DNA of 64,000 nt from Streptomyces venezuelae (GTDB lineage Bacteria; Actinomycetota; Actinomycetes; Streptomycetales; Streptomycetaceae), in contig NZ_CP029191.1 in NCBI RefSeq assembly GCF_008642335.1, positions 4,402,001 to 4,466,000 of the forward strand. Reading direction: 5' to 3'. Shown in pieces: positions 58,404 through 64,000 of the stretch (the first letter of the stretch is position 1; every line of letters starts with the position of its first letter). Under the pieces are notes generated by a model. The model did not search any database. It had not been told where the DNA came from and was given only the letters and a program-made list of their open reading frames with translations. The position numbers and the translations under genes are program-made.

Positions 58404-61400
58404 TTGAGCGAGCGGTGCGGACTGCGGTTCGGCCTGCTCGGGGCACCCGCCGTGTACGACGCGGAGGGCGTTCCGCACCCCGTACGCAGTGCGAAGGGGC
58501 GCGCGTTGTTGGCCGCGCTGCTGCTCGAACCCGACCGGGTCGTCTCCCTCGGCGCGCTCAAGGACGCCCTGTGGGGCGAGTCTCCTCCCGCCTCCGCGCA
58601 GGCGTCCCTCCAGAACCACGTGACGCGGCTGCGGCGGCTCCTCGATGACCCGGGGCGGCTGCACGCGGTCCCGCCGGGGTACCGGTTGCGGGTCGGTGAG
58701 GGCGAGTTGGACGTACGCGTCTTCGAGCAGCTCGTGGCACGGGCGCGGGCGGCGCACGCGGAGCGGGACTGGGCGCGGGCGGCGGGGTGCGCGACGGACG
58801 CGCTCGCGCTGTGGCGGGGTACGCCGTTGAGCGGCCTCCCCGACTCACTGGACGGCCACCCGCTCGTACCGCGCCTGGAGGAGGCGCGGCTCCTCGCGCT
58901 GCAGTGGCGGTACGACGCGGAACTCGCACTCGGCACGGGGCTTACGGCGCTGGCGCCCGAACTCGCGTCGCTGGTCGCGGAGCATCCCCTCCGTGAGGTG
59001 TTCCACCGCCAGCTCATGCTGGTGCTCCACCGCACGGGCCGCCAGGCGGAGGCCCTCGCCGTCCACCGCGAACTCCGCCGCCGACTGATCGAGGAACTCG
59101 GCACGGAGCCGGGGGAGGCGGTGCGGGAGGCGCATCGGGAGGTGTTGCGGGGGCCTGGGTCTGCGCCGGTTTCTGTGCCTGGGCGGGGGACTGAGGTGCG
59201 TGGGGCTGGGGTGGGGGTGTCTGGGGCTGGGGCTGGGGCTGGGGTGCGGGTGTCTGGGTCTGGGGCTGCGCGGGAACCGGTGGGTCCGGGGGCTCCGGTG
59301 GTTGCCGCGTCGGCGGGGTCCGCTGGGTCCGTTGGGGACGCTAGGTCTGTTGGGAACGCCGGGTCCGCTGGGTCCGTCGTACCCGCCAATCCCGCCGAAA
59401 CGGTCGGTCCCGCCCAACTGCCGCCTGCCGCAGCCCACTTCACCGGGCGGTCCGAGGCCGTGCGGAAGTTGCGGCGTACCCTGCGCGGGGGAGGGCGCGT
59501 TGCCGTCGTGTCCGGGATGGCCGGGGTCGGGAAGAGTGCTCTCGCCGTGCACGTCGCGCACGCGCTGCGTGCGGAGTTTCCGGACGGGCAGCTGTACGTC
59601 AACCTGCGCGGCGCCACCCCCGGCATGGCGCCGCTCACCCCCGCCCAGGCCCTCGCCACGCTCCTGCGCGACCTCGGTGCCGAACCCCGGTGCGCGCCGG
59701 ACGGCGCCGAAGACCCCGCCGCCGCGAGCGCGTTGCTGCGGTCGTTGCTCGCGCCCACCCGCACCCTCATGGTCCTCGACGATGCCGCGACGGCCGCGCA
59801 GGTGCGGCCACTGCTGCCCGCCGGCGACGGGTGCGCGGTCGTCGTCACCAGCCGCTCACCGCTGACCGCCCTCGACGGCGCGGAACGCTTCCCGCTCGAA
59901 CCCCTCTCCGACGGGGACAGCGCCGCACTCCTGCGCGCCGTCTCCGGTCGCGCCGGGCTCGACGCCGGGCACCCTCTCGTCGAGCTCGCGGGCCGGCTCC
60001 CGCTCGCGCTGCGCATCGTCGCCGCCCGCCTCGCCGCCCGGCGCGCCCTCACCCCGGACGCCCTCGCCGACCTCCTCACGGTCAGCGGCGGCCGCCTGCA
60101 CCACTTGGAGTACGACGACCTGAGCGTGCGCCGCTCCCTCGCCGTCGCCCTCGACGCCCTGCGGACCTCCGACCGCGAGGCCGACCGCGACGCGGCGCGC
60201 GCCCTCGCCGGGATCGGGGCGCTCGACCTCCCCACGTACGGAGTGCCGCTCCTCGCCCGCCTGCTGGGCACCGACGAACTCCGCGCGGGCGCCGCCCTCG
60301 ACCGCCTCGTCGACGTCGCCCTCCTCGACGAGACGTCCTACGGCCGCTACACCCCGCACGACCTCGTCCGCGACTTCGCGAGGGAGACGGCGGTCGGTGC
60401 GGGCGAGGCCGCCGCTGGTGTGGGCCGGGAGGTGGTCGACCTCGTTGAGGAGGCCTTTCGGTGGTACGCCGAGTCCGCTCGGCGTACCCTCCTCGCCATC
60501 CTCCCGGAGAGCCTCGACCGCGCGGACCGCCTCCGCGGCGTGGACGCCGCCCTCGCGCGCCCCGGCCGGCCCGTCCCCGACGCGGGCCCGCCCCTCACCG
60601 CCGAGGCCGCCTTCGCCTGGGGCGACACCGAACTCGCCAACATCCTCGCCCTCACCGAACGGCACTCCGATCCCGCGGGCCTCCTCCCCGTCCTGGTCCG
60701 CTGCCTCTTCCCTTACCTCCAGCGCCGCGGCCGCCTCACCGAACTCGCCGCACTCGGCACGCTCGCCCTCGACGCCGCCCGCCGCCAGGGCGACACCGCC
60801 GCCGAGGCGCAGGCCCTCACCGACGCCGCCGGTGTGCACTTCATGTCCGGGCGCCACAGCGAGGCCCTCGCCCTGAACGACGAGGCCCTCGCCCTCTGGC
60901 GCACGCTGGGCCACGTGTCCTGCGTACGCCGCGGCCTCAACAACCGCGGCCTCCTCCTCGAAGGCCTCGGCCGGCACGCCGAGTCCGCCGAGTCCCTGCA
61001 CCGGAGCCTGGACCTCGCCAGGGAACTCGGCGATCCGCTCAGCGAGGCGATCACCCTCAGCCACCTCGGCAACCTGTACGAGCACACGGACGCCCGCGCC
61101 GCCATCGCCCACCACGAACGCAGCCTCGCCATCGGCGACACCCTCGGGCACGCCGTCGTACGGCAGTCCGCCCACTGCAACATCGGCTACGCCCACCTCA
61201 CCCTCGGCGAACCCGCCGCCGCCCTCGGCCACTTCGAGGAGAGCCTGCGCCTGCACGGCGAGTACGAGGACTGGCACGGTGCGTCCCAGGCGCGCCTCGG
61301 TCTGGTCCGCGCCCTGCGCGGACTGTCCCGCACCGCGGACGCGACCCGCGAGTGCGCCGCGCTGCTCGACCGTGCCGAACACCGCGGTGACACCCACATG

Positions 61401-61550
61401 ACGGGCCTGGCCGGGCACCAGCGCGGGCTCCTCCTCCGGGCGGAGGGGCGCGAGGCGGAGGCGTACGAGCAGTGGCGGGCGGCTCTGGCCGCGTTGGACG
61501 GGACGGACAGCAAGGTCGCGGACGAGCTCAAGGAGCTGCTCGCGGCGTAG
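58404..61550 (+). CDS. AfsR/SARP-family regulator with NB-ARC and TPR domains
   Basis: 1048 residues from TTG 58404, which follows GGGGGAAGG; upstream in-frame ATG codons (58353) lack a ribosome site. Order: OmpR-like winged helix and BTAD (residues 1-250, AEHPLREVFHRQLMLVLHRTGRQAEAL), a Gly/Ala/Val-rich linker encoded by GGGGCT repeats (about 255-345), NB-ARC ATPase with P-loop SGMAGVGKSALAV (about 372) and LMVLDDAATAAQV, a winged-helix relay, and C-terminal TPRs (EAITLSHLGNLYEHTDARAA). AfsR-type proteins activate secondary metabolism. No other cluster gene adjoins it, so its target is uncertain. Confidence 0.9.
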   Translation: MSERCGLRFGLLGAPAVYDAEGVPHPVRSAKGRALLAALLLEPDRVVSLGALKDALWGESPPASAQASLQNHVTRLRRLLDDPGRLHAVPPGYRLRVGEGELDVRVFEQLVARARAAHAERDWARAAGCATDALALWRGTPLSGLPDSLDGHPLVPRLEEARLLALQWRYDAELALGTGLTALAPELASLVAEHPLREVFHRQLMLVLHRTGRQAEALAVHRELRRRLIEELGTEPGEAVREAHREVLRGPGSAPVSVPGRGTEVRGAGVGVSGAGAGAGVRVSGSGAAREPVGPGAPVVAASAGSAGSVGDARSVGNAGSAGSVVPANPAETVGPAQLPPAAAHFTGRSEAVRKLRRTLRGGGRVAVVSGMAGVGKSALAVHVAHALRAEFPDGQLYVNLRGATPGMAPLTPAQALATLLRDLGAEPRCAPDGAEDPAAASALLRSLLAPTRTLMVLDDAATAAQVRPLLPAGDGCAVVVTSRSPLTALDGAERFPLEPLSDGDSAALLRAVSGRAGLDAGHPLVELAGRLPLALRIVAARLAARRALTPDALADLLTVSGGRLHHLEYDDLSVRRSLAVALDALRTSDREADRDAARALAGIGALDLPTYGVPLLARLLGTDELRAGAALDRLVDVALLDETSYGRYTPHDLVRDFARETAVGAGEAAAGVGREVVDLVEEAFRWYAESARRTLLAILPESLDRADRLRGVDAALARPGRPVPDAGPPLTAEAAFAWGDTELANILALTERHSDPAGLLPVLVRCLFPYLQRRGRLTELAALGTLALDAARRQGDTAAEAQALTDAAGVHFMSGRHSEALALNDEALALWRTLGHVSCVRRGLNNRGLLLEGLGRHAESAESLHRSLDLARELGDPLSEAITLSHLGNLYEHTDARAAIAHHERSLAIGDTLGHAVVRQSAHCNIGYAHLTLGEPAAALGHFEESLRLHGEYEDWHGASQARLGLVRALRGLSRTADATRECAALLDRAEHRGDTHMTGLAGHQRGLLLRAEGREAEAYEQWRAALAALDGTDSKVADELKELLAA

Positions 61551-61598
61551 TGGTGGGGCGGGCGGTGCTGTTTCTCGCCGCTCACTTCTCGCTGCTCG

Positions 61599-63359
61599 CT
61601 ACTTCGCGTCCGCGTAGCACTCCACGATCGCCGTCGTGAACGGGAAGCGGACCGGTGTCTCCCCGAACGCGATCCGGCCCGCGAGATCCCCCGCCTCGCG
61701 CACGGCGAGCGCCACCGTCTCCGCCTCCTCGGCGGGGCAGTGCACGATGACCTCGTCGTGCTGGAAGAACACCAGCTCCGCCCGCAGCCCGCCCTCCGCG
61801 ATCGTCCGCCGCAGGGCCGCCAGCATCAGCAGCGCCCAGTCCGCGGCACTGCCCTGCACGACGAAGTTGCGCGTGAAGCGGCCCCGCGCGCGGGCGTTCG
61901 TGGACGCGTACCCGGGGACGAACTCCCCGTCGCCGGAGGCGGGTCCGCCCGGAGTGCCCGGGGTGCCCGGGGTGCCCGGGTTACCCGGGTTGCTCGGGCT
62001 GCCCGGTGCTTCCTCCTGTGGGATTCCCGCCTCGTCCGCCTCGCCCGCGCCCGCCGCCGGAGGACTCGTCCGGCCCAGCCAGGTCCGTACGAGCCTGCCC
62101 TCCTCGCCCGCCTTCGCCGCGTCGTCCACGTACGCCACGGCCAGCGGGAAACGGCGGCGCAGCGCGGCGAGGTTCTTCAGGCCGTCGCCGGACGTCTGGC
62201 CGTACACCGCGCCCAGCAGCGCGATCTTCGCGTGGTCGCGGTCGCCGGAGAAGGCGCGGTCCGACAGGCGCGTGTACAGGTCCTCCTCGCTGCCCGCCAC
62301 CTCCATCAGGCCCCGGTCGCGGGAGATCGCGGCGAGGACCCTCGGCTCCATCTGGTCGGCGTCGGCCACGACGAGCCGCCAGCCAGGGTCGGCGACGACG
62401 GCCCTGCGGATGACCTTCGGGATCTGCAGCGCGCCGCCGCCGTTGGTCGTCCAGCGGCCGCTGACCGAGCCGCCCGGGGTGTACTCGGGGCGGAAGCGGC
62501 CGTCGTGCACCCAGTCCTGGAGCCAGCTCCAGCCGTGGGCCGTCCAGATCCGGTACAGCTTCTTGTACTCGATCAGGGGCTTCACCGCGGGGTGGTCGAG
62601 CCCCTCCAGCTCCCAGCGGCGCGTCGACTTCACCCTGATGCCGGCCTGCGCGAAGGCCTTGACGACGTCCGCGGCCAGGTCCGGGCGGACGCGGCGGCCG
62701 AACGCGGCGGACACGTCGTCGGCGAGTTCGGCGAGGCGGCGGGGTTCGCCCCGGCCCGCGTACCGCTCGCCGAGCAGTTCGTTCAGGAGCTGCCTGTGCA
62801 CGTCGGCGCGCCAGGGCAGCCCTGCGGCGTTCATCTCGGCGGCCACGAGCATGCCCGCGGACTCCGAGGCGGTGAGCAGCCGCATTCGGCCCGGGTGGGC
62901 GGTGGCGTCGTGTCTTCGCTGCTGGTCCGCGTACACCTCGACGAGTTCGTCGATCGTGACGGGGGCGCCGCCCGGGCGCGGCTCGAAGAGGGAGTCCTGC
63001 GTGCCGGGCTCGGCGGCGCGGGGTGGGGGGTCCGGGGGTACGGGCGTGTGGCGGAGGCGGGCCAGGGCGGCGGCGGCGGAACGGGGTTCGCCGAGGCGGC
63101 CTTCGTGGCCGAGGAGGAGGAGTTCGGCGGCCTCGATGTCGTAGCAGCGGGGGATGGGGGTGCGGGCGGCGAGGAGGCGGGGGTAGATGTCGGCGGTGGA
63201 CCGCCAGACCCATCGGTCTACGTCCGGGCGGGAGCGGACGGCTTCGGCGAGGTCGGGCTCTCGGAGGACCGGGCCCGCGGGCAGGCCGTCACTGCCGAGG
63301 GGAACGAGCTCGGCTCCTCCCCCTTCTGTGACGGCTACGACCCACCGCTGACCAGCCAT
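61599..63359 (-). CDS. Actinobacterial family-A DNA polymerase (exonuclease/polymerase)
   Basis: 586 residues. Polymerase motif A is VVADADQMEPRVLAA, motif B includes ALLGAVYGQTSGDG and motif C is FFQHDEVIVHCP. The N-terminal 190 residues are a degenerate 3'-5' exonuclease domain, and no 5' nuclease domain is present, so it is shorter than Pol I. A Pro/Gly-rich insertion (GNPGTPGTPGTPGGPASG) interrupts the fingers region and is encoded by tandem GTGCCCGGG units. ATG 63359 (MAGQRWVVAV) matches relatives; another ATG at 63389 would add ten residues. Probable repair polymerase. Confidence 0.87.
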   Translation of the reverse strand: MAGQRWVVAVTEGGGAELVPLGSDGLPAGPVLREPDLAEAVRSRPDVDRWVWRSTADIYPRLLAARTPIPRCYDIEAAELLLLGHEGRLGEPRSAAAALARLRHTPVPPDPPPRAAEPGTQDSLFEPRPGGAPVTIDELVEVYADQQRRHDATAHPGRMRLLTASESAGMLVAAEMNAAGLPWRADVHRQLLNELLGERYAGRGEPRRLAELADDVSAAFGRRVRPDLAADVVKAFAQAGIRVKSTRRWELEGLDHPAVKPLIEYKKLYRIWTAHGWSWLQDWVHDGRFRPEYTPGGSVSGRWTTNGGGALQIPKVIRRAVVADPGWRLVVADADQMEPRVLAAISRDRGLMEVAGSEEDLYTRLSDRAFSGDRDHAKIALLGAVYGQTSGDGLKNLAALRRRFPLAVAYVDDAAKAGEEGRLVRTWLGRTSPPAAGAGEADEAGIPQEEAPGSPSNPGNPGTPGTPGTPGGPASGDGEFVPGYASTNARARGRFTRNFVVQGSAADWALLMLAALRRTIAEGGLRAELVFFQHDEVIVHCPAEEAETVALAVREAGDLAGRIAFGETPVRFPFTTAIVECYADAK

Positions 63360-63743
63360 ACGCTTGAGTCTCGCACTCGCCACTGACATCGGGCGGGGGC
63401 GCCTTTGCCTCGTCTGTGGGTGCGGGGCCGCGGGGGTATGTGCGTACTCGCCATCCCTACGCCCCGCCTCGACATTCCCGACCGCCATGGCTGGCTCGGT
63501 GCTCCGTGCGCACATACCCCCACGTCCCCTCCCGTCTCGCGAGCGGCTGCGGCCCGGGGGGGGAGGGGGCCGGGCCCCTACTCCCACTGAACGTCGCGGG
63601 GCAAACGGGCGGGTGGGTGGGGACCATCCGCCGCGAAGCGGCGGGATCGGTGCCCCTACCCGCACGGGGCGTCGCGGGGTGTCCCGCCCCCGTCCGGAGG
63701 ACCTCCGCTCGCGGGGCGCGAAGGCCACTGCAAAGCTCGACGC
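63360..63743. other. Divergent intergenic region occupied by dispersed repeat copy B
   Basis: 384 bp between the polymerase and nitrilase-family starts. All but the ends is repeat copy B (63391-63679). Promoters must be in the remaining 30 bp and 64 bp, or inside the repeat. Short open frames in both directions come from the repeat and are not genes. Confidence 0.8.
63391..63679 (-). repeat. Dispersed intergenic repeat, copy B
   Basis: Reverse-complement copy of 8077-8370. The inner arms lie at 63432-63447 and 63506-63521. Unlike copy A, which lies between converging genes, this one lies between diverging genes. Confidence 0.9.
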
Positions 63744-64000
63744 ATGCGAGTCGCGCTGGCGCAGACCGACTGCGCCCTGGGAGACATCGGCCGGAACCTG
63801 GACACCGCACGGGACCACATCGCCCAGGCCGCGACCCAGGGCGCGGATCTCGTCGTCTTCCCGGAGCTGAGCCTCCACGGGTATCACCTGGGCGGCCTGA
63901 AGAAGGACATGTCGGTCACGACGGACGACCCGCGCCTGCTCGCCCTCTCCGCCCCCGGCGGCCCCGACGTCCTGGTCGGCCTCCACGAGCACACCAGCCT
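63744..64000 (+). CDS. Carbon-nitrogen hydrolase, nitrilase superfamily (partial)
   Basis: The first 85 residues of a gene cut by the right edge. It begins RVALAQTDCALGDIGRNLDT and has the catalytic Glu in LVVFPELSLHGY (about residue 42), as in amidases of this superfamily. Lys and Cys of the triad would be beyond the window. ATG 63744 is typical for the family. The product could be an NAD synthetase-like amidase or an amidohydrolase; substrate not determinable here. Confidence 0.85.
   Translation, partial: MRVALAQTDCALGDIGRNLDTARDHIAQAATQGADLVVFPELSLHGYHLGGLKKDMSVTTDDPRLLALSAPGGPDVLVGLHEHTS

Overview
The window is high-GC actinobacterial DNA and almost certainly Streptomyces. The chromosomal gene order ssd - tad pilus operon - YprA/MrfA-type helicase - bldG - anti-sigma factor - hppA - topA - tmk - holB is the conserved block around bldG in Streptomyces chromosomes. 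GTG/TTG starts, ATGA/GTGA stop-start overlaps and a lysine-rich TopA tail fit this.

Layout. (1) 1-26.9 kb is conserved core: a P-loop ATPase (cut by the window edge), a Fic-like protein, a HAD phosphatase, a seven-gene Ssd/Tad type IV pilus operon, a Zn-cluster helicase, the developmental regulator BldG with its anti-sigma partner, the membrane H+-pyrophosphatase, a lipoprotein, an N5-type methyltransferase, topoisomerase I, a membrane-protein/dTMP-kinase/coiled-coil fusion, DNA polymerase III delta' and a secreted alpha/beta hydrolase. (2) A tRNA-Thr(CGT) gene at 26925-26998 is the attachment site of a complete integrative and conjugative element (AICE) of about 15.1 kb, bounded by identical 60-bp repeats (26957-27016 and 42078-42137). 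It carries integrase, excisionase, a Prim-Pol replication pair, an FtsK-like transfer protein, an operon of small membrane proteins that includes a Pycsar-effector-like protein, a GntR regulator with four operator-like sites, a structured leader RNA with a tRNA-like end, a glycosyltransferase, and a low-GC two-gene cargo (membrane-anchored protein plus DUF4365 nuclease-like protein). (3) 42.2-55.1 kb looks like a small orphan biosynthetic locus: a StrR-type ParB-fold regulator, two similar LysR regulators, LuxE-like carboxylate activation and LuxC-like reduction, NTF2-like and ABM-like proteins, an MFS exporter, APS kinase plus sulfotransferase (PAPS-dependent sulfation), a methyltransferase, a cupin and an SDR. 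No PKS, NRPS or terpene synthase is visible in the window. (4) 55.2-64 kb has a two-component system, a large SARP/NB-ARC/TPR regulator, an actinobacterial family-A DNA polymerase and the start of a nitrilase-family hydrolase.

Notable non-coding structure: two nearly identical elements of about 290 bp in opposite orientation 55 kb apart (8077-8370 and 63391-63679); a 13-copy GTGACGC cluster in the AICE; a perfect 22-bp palindrome between divergent genes of the biosynthetic locus that resembles StrR-family operators; and a structured RNA with a tRNA-like end in the AICE transfer leader. The least understood candidates for a new system are the AICE low-GC cargo pair, the Pycsar-effector-like gene inside the transfer operon, and the LuxC/LuxE-sulfation locus.
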